Shown in pieces: positions 1 to 12,251 of a stretch of 64,000 bases of DNA. The notes beneath the pieces are model-generated. The model did not search any database. It was not told where the DNA came from and was given only the letters and a program-made list of their open reading frames with translations. Made by a program: the position numbers and the translations under genes. This stretch comes from Scylla paramamosain (Eukaryota > Arthropoda > Malacostraca > Decapoda > Portunidae): assembly GCF_035594125.1 (NCBI RefSeq), contig NC_087157.1, positions 7,011,001 to 7,075,000 on the forward strand, written 5' to 3'. Position 1 is the first letter of the stretch. The number at the start of each line of letters is the position of its first letter.

Positions 1-556
1 AATGAATACCTGCTTATAGACATTCATACTTATAAACTTACACGTGTATTACATGAGATAGCCAAAGCCAACGCCACTGAAAGGAATGGTTCGTATGGTT
101 CCGGTGTCCTGTTTCGATGCCGCTCGATGCTTGTACGATACATAACGATTTGAGCAATGCAATGTAAGCCTCTCTTGCCTAACTTTCTTTTGTTTTGCAT
201 TTACTTTCACAAATCTTCGACGCAGTTACTTTCTAGAACACATAATAATTAACACGCAATGACACAAGCTTTCATAGACAAAGGCTTTCTCCCATAATAA
301 AAAGAGACAAATACAAAACAGAACGAAGAAATATGAAAGAAACAACAACACAAAAGAAATCAAGAAGCCCACGAGATAACTGCCCACCAGTGCTGAATCA
401 CGGCGACTTACCGAAATGACCCAAACGACCAATCACAGACAAAGTAGGCAGGTTATCCAGCCAATCAAACTCCAGGATCCTCGAGTCGCAAAGAGGAACC
501 AATCATGGGCATCAAGTTGTTCCTCAAAGCCAACCAGACTCGGCCAATGAAGACTT
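1..556. other. non-repetitive stretch without a recognised gene
   Basis: Mixed-composition DNA before the first simple repeat. The open frames seen here are short on both strands and have no recognisable motif or splice context. I see nothing supportable in it. Confidence 0.5.
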
Positions 557-666
557 TTGATGGGGGGGGGGAGGGAGGCAGAGACGGAGGGAAGGAGAAA
601 AGGGATGGGAGACGGTGGTTCGATAAAAGGAGGAGTAAAGGTTGATGAAAGAGGGAAAACATGGAG

Positions 667-824
667 TAGGAGGAGGCGGAGGAGGAGGAGGAGGAGGAGG
701 AGGAGGAGGAGGAGGAGGAGGAGGAGGAGACTGGAGGAGGAGGAGGAGGAGGAGAAGGAAAGTAAGAGAACGGAAGAAAAATAGGAGGTGAGAGAGGGTG
801 TGGAAAGGAAAATTGGGTTTGAGA

Positions 825-887
<63 letters not shown>
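667..887. repeat. (GGA)n followed by (GA)n microsatellites
   Basis: A GGA.TCC tract runs about 667-754 with a CT interruption near 731. A (GA)n tract follows at about 831-887. The frames reading poly-R, poly-E or poly-L through it are products of the repeat, not genes. Confidence 0.95.
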
Positions 888-890
<3 letters not shown>

Positions 891-954
891 GTGTAGTGAA
901 CAAATGACCACAAAAAGTCATGAAATTAAGAGTTAAATATAAAGCCCTGGGGCA

Positions 955-956
<2 letters not shown>

Positions 957-1020
<64 letters not shown>

Positions 1021-1104
1021 GTGTCTGAAAATGGCTTCACTTTCGCGAAATTCGCCACAAATTGTCTTCTTGCGTGGACCAGAGAAAGATTTTAAAGGGA
1101 GGGA

Positions 1105-1172
<68 letters not shown>
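957..1172. repeat. (CT)n then (GA)n, complementary tracts
   Basis: Pure (CT)n at 957-1017 and (GA)n at 1108-1172. With the (GA)n at 831-887 they form an alternating GA/CT/GA series that could pair in single strands. Confidence 0.95.
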
Positions 1173-1175
<3 letters not shown>

Positions 1176-1363
1176 GAGCGGAAGGACAGGAGGATAAACT
1201 GAGGACGAAAGAATAAAGAGAAAAGAGAAGAGAAAGCGAAAATAACTTTCAAGGGGAAACAAAAATAAGGGGGGATTTTTGCATTTTTGTTAATTTACAC
1301 TCAAATTATCCCTTAATCTTCCTTGTCTTCTTTGTTCAGTGAGCCGAGGGAGGATGTGAGCGA

Positions 1364-1800
1364 AGGTAAATGAGAGGGAAGAAGGATAAATGGAAATAAA
1401 GCAAGAGAAGAAATAAAAGGGGAAAAAGGAAAGGAGACCGTGGAAGAAAAGAAAATATGAAGGAAACGAGGGAGGAAAGAAAGAACAAGGAAGGTACATG
1501 AGAGATAAAAGAAGGGTAAAAGGAAGTAAAGTATGAAGAAAAGAAGAAATAAAGGAGAGAGGGAAATAAAAAGGAGAGGAGACAGAGTGGAAGGAAAGAA
1601 CTAAACATGACGAGGAGGAAAAGAGGAAAGAAAGAAAAGGAAAGGAAGGTAAATGGGAAAGAAGCATAAAAGGAAATAAAAAAATGAAGGAAAGAAGAAA
1701 TAAAGGAAAAAAGGAAGGGAGACAGAGTGGACAGAAAGAAAACCTGACGGGGAGTAAACGAGGAAAGAAATAAAAGACAAGAGGAAAGTAAATTCGAGAT
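1364..1800. repeat. A/G-rich minisatellite, unit about 130-155 bp, 3+ copies
   Basis: The motif 'aaggtaaatg' or a close variant recurs near 1364, 1491, 1646 and 1785. The phrase 'gacagagtgg' recurs at 1581 and 1721, with a variant near 1436, always after 'gaagaaataaa'. This is a decayed tandem array in an almost all-purine region. A 235-codon minus-strand frame over it is Phe/Ser/Leu-rich and compositional. Confidence 0.75.
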
Positions 1801-2187
1801 AGATAATGGAGGAGAAACTGACAGAGAAAACCAAATGCAAAAGAAAAAAGAGAAAGGAAGGAAGGATCAAGGAAAAACAACACTATGGAAGGAGGGAAGA
1901 AAGAAAAGGAGGGCGGGAAGGAGGAAAGGGAGAAGCAGAAACGAAAAAAAAAAGGAAAGAGGAGAGAACGGAAAAAAAAAAGACTAAGGACATCCAACTA
2001 AAGATAAAATGCGGGGGAAAATTAAATAAAATGGGGTGAAATGAAAAATAAAGGGAGAAGGAAGGAAGAAAGAAGAGATATATTTTGACAACATACTTTT
2101 CTTTCCTCATTATACATTTCCATTCACTCATTCATGAATTTCTAGGTCGTTGCATAGAATGATGTTAAAAAAGAGGCCCAAAAAGTG

Positions 2188-2191
<4 letters not shown>

Positions 2192-2266
<75 letters not shown>
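2192..2266. repeat. (GA)n microsatellite
   Basis: About 37 uninterrupted GA units, preceded by the near-match 'gatgatgagaga'. Confidence 0.97.
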
Positions 2267-2269
<3 letters not shown>

Positions 2270-3400
2270 TAAACTGAGCAAAAACAGAGAAATGAGTGGG
2301 CGTGGAGAGGGTGAATGAAAAGACTTCGGGGAAAAGGAATATATAAGATGAGCGAGGTGGCGGCAGTGAATATATAAAGGTATCCATGACAACTGTGTGG
2401 GCGGTGCGGAGACGGCAGACGATAGTGGTGGTGGTGGTAGTGGTGGGGGTAACAGCGACGCGTCAAGAAAAGACTGTACCGTACCTTTTCCCTACGAGCA
2501 AACAAGTCCTATATTGCCACGAATGCTCTGTCTGTTTGTCCGCCTGTCTGTGTCATGTTTTCAGAGCAATAAGGGGAAATTACGTATAAAATGACGACCA
2601 TTCAAGGCATCTGGGCGAGTCCATTACCTGACGGAGGGGGAGGGAGTGTGGGGGAGGAAGTGAAGAAAGGCGATTGGGTATAACAAGACCATTAACGCCT
2701 TGAACAATAATAAGCAGTGAAACATTATGAAGCCAAAACACATTAACTATGAGAGTATGATGTATGAATGACATCTCACTCACGAAGAACAAAGCGAAGA
2801 CGAGAGGGTCGCCATTGCTGCTCATAAGTAACCCTCATCCACCACCTTGTTCCGTCGCTCATTACAACGACATAAACACGTCCTTCTTTCACATTAAGCC
2901 TCCCATCCATGACCCTCGAACACCCATGAAGCACTCACCTCCTCCTTCAACGGGCGGAGAATTCAGGGAAGCTTCAGATCTTACTAATAAAAGCAAATTA
3001 ACCCCCGTCACGCCCGGCTCAACACCATCACCTCTGCGCAGAACACTTTGTAAACGTTGACTGACTGAATGACTGACTGATTGCTCCGTTAAAATAAAAG
3101 AAAGTCGCTTGCTTAATGAATGTGAGAACTACCTTATACAGCTATAGTTGCGAGAAAAGCAAACAGAAAATTAAGGAGAGAGGTGATATGGAAATTGTAT
3201 GATATGAGAATAGACTAAAATGGCGATAATTGTTGGTAAAGGAAAACGGGCGCTGGGAGGCCTCCTATTGGCGGGTGAGAATGGGTGACGAAAGACAGCG
3301 CAGTATTTGAATCAGAACAGTTTCTTCCCTGGTCTTGGACGGCAGCAAATTAAACACTTGGGGAAGATCATTACGTAGTTTTATTATATGGATAAATAAG
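2270..3400. other. mostly unique sequence, no recognised gene
   Basis: It includes a short GTGGTG tract near 2428-2450 and a TGAC repeat near 3059-3082. A 98-codon plus frame at 2764-3060 is Pro/Ser/Thr-rich and has no recognisable domain. It could be chance; I do not call it a gene. Confidence 0.4.
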
Positions 3401-3405
3401 TGATG

Positions 3406-3472
<67 letters not shown>
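3406..3472. repeat. (GA)n microsatellite, one C interruption
   Basis: GA repeat broken once by 'gacag' near 3416. Confidence 0.95.
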
Positions 3473-3476
<4 letters not shown>

Positions 3477-4078
3477 GAGAGAGAAATAGGACTCTTACTA
3501 CTCCTAACAAGTAAACACTGAAATACATCCATTAACTTGGCAAACTGTTAAAAATAAAATAAAAAAAAAAGCGAGATCGAGTGTCACCACCGCTGCTACC
3601 ACTACCACCACTACCCTCATCACCACTAGGAAGAAAAAGAAAGAAAAGAAAAAAAGAAAAGCAGCCCCAGAAAAATAACAAGTGATTAAGAAATACCCTT
3701 AGTTGCTGCATGAATGTAATAGAAGCAAATTTTCATTAATTACCCGAAAATTTAGGTAAACACAGTAAAAAAATTCTATATAAACAGGAAATTAATGGAA
3801 TGAAGGAAAACCGTAATTTCAGTGGGCCTTTATTCTTCATATTTTGTTGCTCTTAGAAAAGAAACTGAAAGGATTAATAACAAAACGAGAAAAGGAAGTA
3901 AAATGTAACTGAAGACAAATGAGAAATTGGTGGTGAGGAAAGCACAAGGAGGGACAAACTCTGAGCTTCCTTGGGAGAGTCTATGAGCAAGTGTGTGTGG
4001 GAGTGTGAGTGTGGGAGGAAGGAAGGGCGCCACGGGGAACAAGAGGCTTTTCACTCAGACTCTCACGTCTGAGTAAAA

Positions 4079-4166
4079 GAGAAGAGAGAGAGAGAGAGAA
4101 GAAGAGAGAGGAGAAGAGAGAGAGAGATGAGGAGAGAGAGAGAGAGAGAGAGAAGATAGAGAGAGA

Positions 4167-4205
<39 letters not shown>

Positions 4206-4295
4206 AGAGAGGATAGCATTACTAAAAAGATGAAGTAAAAGAAAGTAAAGAAAAATGTAAAAATAAAGTTCACGTTCTCAGCATTTTTACACGTG

Positions 4296-4384
<89 letters not shown>
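4079..4384. repeat. interrupted (GA)n and (CT)n pair
   Basis: A GA tract with many GAA and GGA interruptions spans about 4079-4212. A CT tract with a few CTT or CCT breaks spans about 4299-4384. The spacing is about 86 bp, so the arms are complementary and could form an imperfect hairpin. Confidence 0.93.
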
Positions 4385-4386
<2 letters not shown>

Positions 4387-4761
4387 ATGCTTAGCTATTC
4401 TGATTATGTTTTAGCAAAGGTCCCGGTACACATGCAGCATCCGGGGCACGTGGTGAGGCGAGCCAGAACACGTCCAGCGAGGCACCATCATTTCCACCGC
4501 CACCAGCAAGTAACAAAAATACCATCACCAAGCAAGGGAAGCAATAGAAACAGAGAGGAAACTAAGAGGCCGGCACGCCCGAAGGTAATTACTAGGAAGC
4601 AAAAATAGTAAGCGAAAGGCGGAAGAAAACCGAAACAAGGGAGAAAATAGAGTGCCTGAGAATGGCGAAAAGCAGGTCATAAAAAGAATAGCAAATATAG
4701 ATACGTACACACACGCAAGCAAGCACACCGCACTCACGCAAACACGCACGCGAGCGCGCGA

Positions 4762-4860
4762 GCACACACACACACACACACACACACATAAATAGATGAA
4801 TAAGTAAAGGCCAAATAAATACCTAGATAGATAGATAGACAGATGGACAGATAAATAAAA
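4762..4860. repeat. (CA)n and short (GATA)n
   Basis: CA repeat to about 4788, preceded by degenerate 'cgcacgcgagcgcgcg'. A short GATA/GACA tract lies near 4823-4850. Confidence 0.85.
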
Positions 4861-4919
4861 TTATAAGAAAACATGCAATTTTCAATCAAATTATTAGAGT
4901 GACACGTGAAATTATTAAT

Positions 4920-5560
4920 CTCACGTTAATAACTGAAACAGGTTGTAGTCCAGAGTTTACAAAGGCGAGCGGGGTGACATGGCGCCTGCACGGTCAGGCT
5001 TCCTAGATGAGTGACGCCTGCCGCCTACAATGTGGCGCCAGGCAGTGTGACGCCTGACGCACCAGTACAACGCCGCTCCCCACTCTGTCGCTACTCTGAG
5101 ATCACTGCCCTGTTCACGTGACACCTATACCTCACCACCACCTCGCAGCGTACTGGTGACACGCACAAGTGCTGCTTGAAGAATAGTTACCCACAATACT
5201 ATGGAAACATTTCTAACTAAATAATGATAATACAGAATGATGAAAACAGGAGGTAACTAGACAACTAATCTATTTCTGGAAGTAACTTAACACTGTGTGG
5301 CTGTCTAATCTCATTGTTTGAGAAAGCAAGGCAATGATGAAACGTGAGTGTAGGCAAGGGTGAAGTGAAAAAGATGTGTGTGGGTAAAACTTTGATTGAT
5401 GGCGCATAAAAACAGATTCTCCTTTTTTTCCCCCTCTCTTTTCGTTATTTTTGTTTGAGCAGTGCAACGATACTCTGATCTCTTTTTCCTTTAAAGAATT
5501 CAAGCATCACGTTCATTTTCTTCCCTCAAACCTGCATTGTGGAAATTAGCATGCAGCGTC
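4920..5560. other. unique, locally GC-rich stretch without recognised gene
   Basis: The part at 4965-5160 is GC-rich, with recurring 'gacgcctg' and 'ggcgcc' words. I found no open frame with a recognisable domain or a good acceptor and donor pair. It may be a small CpG-rich regulatory patch, but nothing here proves it. Confidence 0.3.
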
Positions 5561-5579
5561 CCCAGTATGCAGTGTGTTG

Positions 5580-5870
5580 ATAAGGAGAAAGGAAAAAAAA
5601 AAGAAGGAAAGATAGAAAGAAAAAGAATGAGAAAAAATAAGGAAAGAAATAGAGGAAATAAAGAAACAAAGAAAGGAAGAAAGATTGAAAAAAGAAAGAA
5701 AGCGAGGGAAGTAAGGAAGAAAGAAAGAAGAGAAAGAAAAAAAGAGAAAAAGAGAGAAAGAAAAAGAAAAAAAGAAGAGACAAAGAAAAAGAAGAGAGAA
5801 AAAAGAAAAAAGAATGAAAAGAAGAAAGAAACAAACAAAAGAAAGGGAGAAATAAGAAAAAAAAAATCAA
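5580..5870. repeat. degenerate A/G-rich low-complexity tract
   Basis: Almost only A and G on the plus strand, with irregular GAAA and AAAG words. Frames through it (Lys/Arg-rich plus, Phe/Ser/Leu-rich minus) are compositional. Confidence 0.9.
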
Positions 5871-6213
5871 GTTCAGAAGCAAAGAATACCCCGTGACCAA
5901 AATTAGAACAGGACGTCCACTCTTGGCCACTCAGGGAACCAAAAGGTAGACTGGGAATTTAATTTATCGTCTCATCCACCAGAGCAATCAGACTAAGTGG
6001 GTTCACAATCAGGTATGACTTCCGCCACATTGAGCTAACAGTTGCCTATTTCAGACATCCCTCCCCCCTCCCCACCAAGTCCCGAATCCCTAAAAAAAAC
6101 AATAAAATAAAATAAAATAAAATAAAGGAAAGAAATGAAAGAAAAAAAAATGGGAAAGTATGGAAAGTGGAAATCAAATGAACGGTAATCAAGAAAATGA
6201 ATGAATGACAACC

Positions 6214-6900
6214 TGCACAAGAAGAAGAAGAAGAAGAAGAAGAAGAAGAGGAGGAGGAGGAGGAGGAGGAGGAGGAGGAGGAGGAGGAGGAGGAGGAGGA
6301 GGAGGAGGAGCAAGAACAAGAACAAGAATAAGAAAAAGAACAAGAAAAAGAAGAAAAAGTAGAGGAAGATGAGGAAAAAGAGGAAAAGGAAGAGGAAAAA
6401 GAAGAAAAAGAAGAAGAAGAAGAAGAAGAAGAAGAAGAAGAAGAAGAAGAAGAAGAAGAAGAAGAAGAAGAAGAAGAAGAAGAAGAAGAAGAAGAAGAAG
6501 AAGAAGAAGAAGAAGAAGAAGAAGAAGAAGAAGAAGAAGAAGAAGAAGAAGAAGAAGAAGAAGAAGAAGAAGAAGAAGAAGAAGAAGAAGAAGAAGAAGA
6601 AGAAGAAGAAGAAGAAGAAGAAGAAGAAGAAGAAGAAGAAGAAGAAGAAGAAGAAGAAGAAGAAGAAGAAGAAGAAGAAGAAGAAGAAGAAGAAGAAGAA
6701 GAAGAAGAAGAAGAAGAAGAAGAAGAAGAAGAAGAAGAAGAAGAAGAAGAAGAAGAAGAAGAAGAAGAAGAAGAAGAAGAAGAAGAAGAAGAAGAAGAAG
6801 AAGAAGAAGAAGAAGAAGAAGAAGAAGAAGAAGAAGAAGAAGAAGAAGAAGAAGAAGAAGAAGAAGAAGAAGAAGAAGAAGAAGAAGAAGAAGAAGATGA
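6214..6900. repeat. (GAA)n/(GGA)n region with ~490-bp pure GAA.TTC expansion
   Basis: (GAA)n then (GGA)n at about 6214-6309, a degenerate CAAGAA segment, then uninterrupted (GAA)n from about 6409 to 6897, near 163 units. From 6371 to 6897 the plus strand is all purine. GAA.TTC tracts of this kind are known to form intramolecular triplex DNA; whether this one does is inference. Confidence 0.97.
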
Positions 6901-6947
6901 TGATGGTAAGAATTTTCGTTTTCTATTCGTTTACGTATTATCACTGT

Positions 6948-7010
6948 CACACCACACCACCACCACCACCACCACCACCACCACCACCACCATCACCACC
7001 ACCACCATCA
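6948..7010. repeat. (CAC)n microsatellite
   Basis: CAC.GTG tract with two CAT interruptions near its 3' end. Confidence 0.95.
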
Positions 7011-7161
7011 TTTGTAGTGATGACACAACAATCAGGCGAACATCATAGAGACTCGTCGTCCCTTACAAGAGGGCGAACAACGAAAAAAAAAAAAAAAATG
7101 TCACGTTTCCGAGTCCAACAAATTGCAGAAGAAAATGATTAAGGTCAAGGTCATTTAAGCT

Positions 7162-7280
<119 letters not shown>

Positions 7281-7400
7281 TAATTAGGAATCATGGGTCT
7301 GTCATAGGTGGGATTACAGAGGCAATCACGTCATCTACATGTTCCTGACTTGCACATCAGAGTCTGTAATGAGCTGATCAATGCGAACTAAAAAGGGAAG

Positions 7401-7428
7401 GACACACACACACACACACACACACACG
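7401..7428. repeat. (CA)n microsatellite
   Basis: Short pure CA tract. Confidence 0.95.
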
Positions 7429-7626
7429 TAAAAATAAAATCATTATTCGCATTAATTTACCAAAACATATCTTCTGTTCTGGCACGTCAATAGCTCGGGT
7501 AAATACTCTAACTTTTACATTCCTCTCTCCACCTTCTATTTTATTCTATTTATTGCCTGCGCTGATCAATAACGATCTAAAATATGTACGCTGTAAACGT
7601 TAATGATACCTTTTTGCTCCTTCGTT

Positions 7627-7629
<3 letters not shown>

Positions 7630-7698
<69 letters not shown>

Positions 7699-7882
7699 CT
7701 GAGTTACGGGTGCGGTAGAGGACATGTTTATAGGGCCACTCTAGATAGCAGTATATCGAGCGACTATCTGTCTCTCCCTCACCTGATTTGTGACCGCGCC
7801 GTGCTTGGGGGTGTGTTTGGCTTGGTGGTCCTAGTCAGGCGGAACATGTATTATTCAGTCGGTATTCTAAGTATTTGCCACG

Positions 7883-7949
<67 letters not shown>
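7630..7949. repeat. (CT)n and (GA)n tracts 190 bp apart
   Basis: (CT)n at 7630-7696 and (GA)n at 7885-7949 are complementary. The unique DNA between them has no recognisable coding content. Confidence 0.95.
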
Positions 7950-7951
<2 letters not shown>

Positions 7952-8073
7952 TACAGACGTCAGAGATATTTTTCTTCTTACTTTGATTACATTTTTTTCT
8001 TCTTTTTTTTTTCTTGCGTATTAATATCATGCACATAATATCCATTAGTGCACACGTACGTAGAACTAGCCAC

Positions 8074-8164
<91 letters not shown>

Positions 8165-8181
8165 CAATAATAATAATAATA
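8074..8181. repeat. (ATA)n microsatellite with ACA interruptions
   Basis: AT-rich trinucleotide tract with single-base variants near 8126 and 8161-8165. Confidence 0.95.
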
Positions 8182-8506
8182 ACAGTAGTGGGTTTCGCTT
8201 TATTTTATTTCCAGCCCTAGGTAACAATATACTAAGAGCACCTCAGAAGAAATAAGAAAAATCGTATGGTAAGAAATCACAGGGACAAATGAAAAGCTAA
8301 GAAAAAAACACTGTAAGAAAAGAAATCAGGAAAAGGGAAAAAAAAAGAGAAGACAAACTAATATTTTACAAAAGTCACGATTTCGGCCAAAACATCTTAA
8401 AGGATTCACAAGGGCAGACTGAGAAAACATTTTGAAATAACAACGATCCCAACCTGAACCAGAGACGCTGAAGGCACTGGTGAATGTGATGAACGAGGCC
8501 CGTCAG

Positions 8507-8508
<2 letters not shown>

Positions 8509-8557
<49 letters not shown>
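8509..8557. repeat. (CA)n microsatellite
   Basis: Pure CA tract. Confidence 0.96.
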
Positions 8558-8560
<3 letters not shown>

Positions 8561-8739
8561 ATGAAGCAGGACAAAGGCTTCAGGCGTTAGCTTCCCTCCC
8601 TGGATGCATTGCCCCAGACCGCTTTGTCGCTCACCGCGCATGAATAGGAAGATGAGTGTATCAGGAACATCAATATGTAAGGTAAGGGTGGAGTAAATTA
8701 ATGTGGGGAAACTATGTCAAACCAGGCAGTACGTTTATT

Positions 8740-8773
8740 GTTATCATCATCGTTATTATTATTATCATTACTA

Positions 8774-8811
<38 letters not shown>

Positions 8812-8812
8812 G
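8740..8812. repeat. (ATT)n microsatellite, interrupted
   Basis: ATT with ATC variants at the 5' side and a purer 3' half. Confidence 0.93.
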
Positions 8813-9056
8813 TTTTCATAATTAACATCACTATCAGTTTTATTCTTATACTCACATTTCATTATTACAGCAAGTATATCTATAATCACCATCACTATCA
8901 TTAAAGCTTCTTACTCAACCTAATACATTCTAACACCACCAGTCGCCTGAAGCAATCCATCAAAGCTAAATTTTGCAGTACATTCCTAAGGACCATAAAA
9001 AAAAAAAAAAATGAATATAAAAGATACAAACAGAATTACTGTCGTTTATCACCCTT

Positions 9057-9161
<105 letters not shown>

Positions 9162-9356
9162 TGAACAAATTTATGGCAGCTTCCTGGAGGCAACACATCC
9201 CCGCTGTTTACCTGATGACCGACAGGCCTCCACCAACACCTGGGCTGGCGGAGCAGGTGTCACGCTGTTCCTCACCTGTGTTTGGGAGGTGGTGAATATT
9301 ATTGACTCCCACTCCCAGACTGTATGGCCTGGCAAGTAAATATTTGTGACTGATTT

Positions 9357-9650
<294 letters not shown>

Positions 9651-9773
9651 GAAGCGAGAAGTATAACAGCTAAGATTTCATAAGAGAGATGCCGGATGTA
9701 GCATGTGGAATCTAATAAAAAAATTCGCCTCTTCAGTTAAGATCTTGTTAAGAGTTGTCTCAGCGCCCTCCCT

Positions 9774-9776
<3 letters not shown>

Positions 9777-9859
<83 letters not shown>
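9777..9859. repeat. (CT)n microsatellite
   Basis: Pure CT, about 41 units. Confidence 0.97.
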
Positions 9860-9863
<4 letters not shown>

Positions 9864-10017
9864 ATATGTTATTTTCCTTTACAAAATAAACTCTCAATCC
9901 ACCGTGACCTTGCTGCCTCTGCCATCTCAGCAACATTTCCAGTTCTAGCACAGCGAGGCAAGTTCGCCACTCACATATTCCCGCGGTGAAATATCTGTAG
10001 GCTGAAAAGCGAACTTT

Positions 10018-10018
<1 letters not shown>

Positions 10019-10051
<33 letters not shown>
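10019..10051. repeat. (CA)n microsatellite
   Basis: Pure CA, followed by a short GATA. Confidence 0.95.
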
Positions 10052-10054
<3 letters not shown>

Positions 10055-10204
10055 TAGATACATTCCACGTGCAGGTGAAACAACATTGATCTTGTAATCA
10101 GCAGAACAAATTGCTTCGCTGACAAATAGCAGCGCTAAGAATAGCTTCGTGCAGTATTTCACAATAAAGATAAATCGAAAGACAGACAGAGAGGCGCTGG
10201 GTAC

Positions 10205-10452
10205 CTTGAGGCGATGTTATTGCTGTTGGAGCTCTCACTGTTCTTGACGGCGGGCACCCCGGAGTGCACCAGCCACACCGTCGTCTCGTCCTCCTCGTCC
10301 GTGTCCTGCTGAGGCGGCTCCGTGTTGGCGTCATCCAGCGCGTTGCCGTGTCCTTTTGGGTGGCAGGATACAGTGTAGCTGCCGTCCACGGGGGAGGCCG
10401 TCACTGACACCTCCGCCAGCTGGGGCGCCAAGTGATTGTTGTGACGCACCAT
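10205..10452 (-). CDS. candidate protein-coding exon, unrecognised protein
   Basis: I do not recognise the protein. Read on the minus strand from the ATG at 10452, the frame is open for 82 codons plus 2 nt. It ends at 10205 at the junction CTCAAG|GTACCC, a possible splice donor. The ATG context AACAACATGG fits arthropod initiation well. Third codon positions are strongly G/C while the flanks are AT-rich and repetitive, which is the main evidence for coding. The product begins MVRHNNHLAPQL, contains SPVDGSYTVSC, and then an acidic stretch (QQDTDEEDE) before VWLVHSGVPAV and a Ser/Asn-rich end. I see no signal peptide or membrane segment. The same frame is also open 5' of the ATG as far as a TGA (see the next feature), so it could instead be an internal exon or pseudogene. 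No partner exon is visible. Confidence 0.5.
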
Positions 10453-10572
10453 GTTGTTTCTACATCACCAGCCTGGCGGCGCTGTGCCCTCCGCGCCTCG
10501 CCTGCTGTGCGTCCCTGTGTCGGCAAAGTATTTCAGGCTGTCATGTCCCCAGGTCAGGGTGATGTCCTGCCG
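10453..10572 (-). pseudogene. in-frame coding-like extension broken by TGA upstream of the 10205-10452 exon
   Basis: Upstream on the minus strand, in the same frame as the exon at 10205-10452, about 35 codons read as coding-like (ITLTWGHDSLKYF is part). They end in a TGA at 10467-10465, five codons before the ATG at 10452. A possible acceptor context (a CCACAG|G junction near 10573) precedes it, with CACCCCTCCCCAG slightly further up. Either this is 5' UTR that only looks coding, or the true exon covers both parts and carries a nonsense mutation or sequence error. Readthrough is possible but nothing in the sequence specifically supports it. Confidence 0.3.
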
Positions 10573-10675
10573 TCCTGTGGCCCTTCAGCTGGGGAGGGGT
10601 GCCTCACTCCTACCTCCTAGGCGCGTCAATACCATAACCATCCATGTTTTTTTTTTCTATTATTTTCTTTAAAAT

Positions 10676-10684
10676 CTTTATATA
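10676..10684 (-). promoter_or_regulatory. possible TATA box for the 10.2-10.45 kb exon
   Basis: TATATAAAG on the minus strand, about 225 nt upstream of the ATG at 10452. A start site 25-30 nt downstream would leave a 5' UTR near 200 nt. I see no convincing initiator, and the region is AT-rich, so chance is likely. Confidence 0.15.
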
Positions 10685-10689
10685 CTTTC

Positions 10690-11320
10690 ACAAAGCCGTC
10701 ACTTCTTACTTCACCTCATAACAGCACAGCATAGCATACACCATCCCACCACGACTGTTCAGGGAAAAATACACGTCAGCTTTTCTCGCCTGTTTTGTGA
10801 CAGACTAACTTTTTTTTTTTTTTCTGAGTAAATCACAACAATGGAAACAAAGTCCACGGCCGGAGTTTTAGTGAAAGACCTAAAAGCAACTTGAAAACTA
10901 CAGAGTTCGAAAATAACTCTGAAAAGAAGGTATTTTTAGTTCTTTCAGTCCCTTCACGTTGGTACGGAATTCATATTAAGGTGAAGGTGCAAGGACGTAA
11001 AAGATGCTTCCTTTACAAGACGTGTGTTGTTTGGCGAGGCCAGAAGAAGCGAGGCCTGATAAGTGACAGCTCCAAATAATTTCATCCCTCAACAAAAATT
11101 ACTCGGCGCAAAGGTCAGGCGAGGATGGACTGAAAGCCTCCACCGCTTCCACACCCAAGGAGAAAACTCCGAAGGCCACTGGGAAGTCAATACCTCATGA
11201 AAATGTTAATGTCTTGGCACGCAGGAGAACATCTGCATCATCACGACAGAACACTCTTGCTGATCGGAAGAATGAAAAGTGACGTAACGAGGAGAACGCC
11301 AAGTTTTATGAATAACAATA
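10690..11320. other. unique stretch; small unrecognised ORF at 10891-11079
   Basis: A plus-strand ATG-to-stop frame of 62 codons lies at 10891-11079. It is Lys/Arg-rich toward its end (RKRCFLYKTCVVWRGQKKR) and has no compositional repeat. I see no domain, splice support or second exon. It may be chance or a decayed mobile-element fragment. The rest holds nothing recognisable. Confidence 0.2.
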
Positions 11321-11326
11321 CAATTT

Positions 11327-11448
<122 letters not shown>

Positions 11449-11705
11449 CTATTCTCCCGCACACTACACGCTCAGCTGGTTTCGTCAGTTTACGGGAACT
11501 AATTTCAAATAAACGATGTCTAAAATATATAAAAAATTTTCTCCCTGATAAGTGAAAGAGGCAGAGAAAGAGATAAAGACTAAAATGACTGAACGAGCAG
11601 GAGGAGGAGGAGGAGGAGATGCGAAGAAAAAGTAGGCTTGTCTGGAGCCTCTTCGTCCCGCCCACATTTCCTTTAAGCCAAAAAATTATCATCATAATCT
11701 GAAGT

Positions 11706-11707
<2 letters not shown>

Positions 11708-11787
<80 letters not shown>
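11708..11787. repeat. (CA)n microsatellite, ~80 bp
   Basis: Uninterrupted. Confidence 0.97.
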
Positions 11788-11788
<1 letters not shown>

Positions 11789-12174
11789 GAAAAATGTCGA
11801 TAAGAAGGCAGAATGAAGCCAGTGTAGCTGAGGCTCTGTAGAATTAAGTAAATATACCCAAGGTTCAATAATTCTAGAGACTTCTTTCAACCAACCTTTC
11901 GAATTATTTTTACTTTTTTTAATCTTTTCTCTCTACTTCATAAAGATAATTTGACTCATTAAGATACCCTTGAAAACCAGTCAATTCCCAGTCTATCATA
12001 TCGCTCGCTTGGTTCTTAAGCTTATATAACCTTTTACTACTTCCTCTGCTGAGATAAGGTACCAGCTCCCCTTTGATTACATATTTGAAAAGAAAAAGTC
12101 CCGATCATTAATTACCTTTAAGTTTACCTCTTAATCCCCATTCAACTTTTACCAGGTGTGTGTATGTGTGTAGG

Positions 12175-12179
<5 letters not shown>

Positions 12180-12251
<72 letters not shown>

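Noticed and set aside
1290..1997. 235-codon minus-strand frame
   Set aside because: Same compositional cause, over a purine-rich minisatellite.
4393..4506. Acceptor-like 'cttctatgcttag' followed by GTGAGG and a basic His-rich frame
   Set aside because: The pyrimidine tract is a CT microsatellite, so the acceptor is uninformative; the peptide is unrecognised.
5940..6060. tRNA-like arrangement around 'gtgggttcacaatc'
   Set aside because: No cloverleaf with matching acceptor and anticodon arms could be built by eye.
6189..7142. Long frames of poly-Leu (minus) and poly-Lys (plus), about 250 codons
   Set aside because: Both are readings of one (GAA)n tract; no non-repeat protein content.
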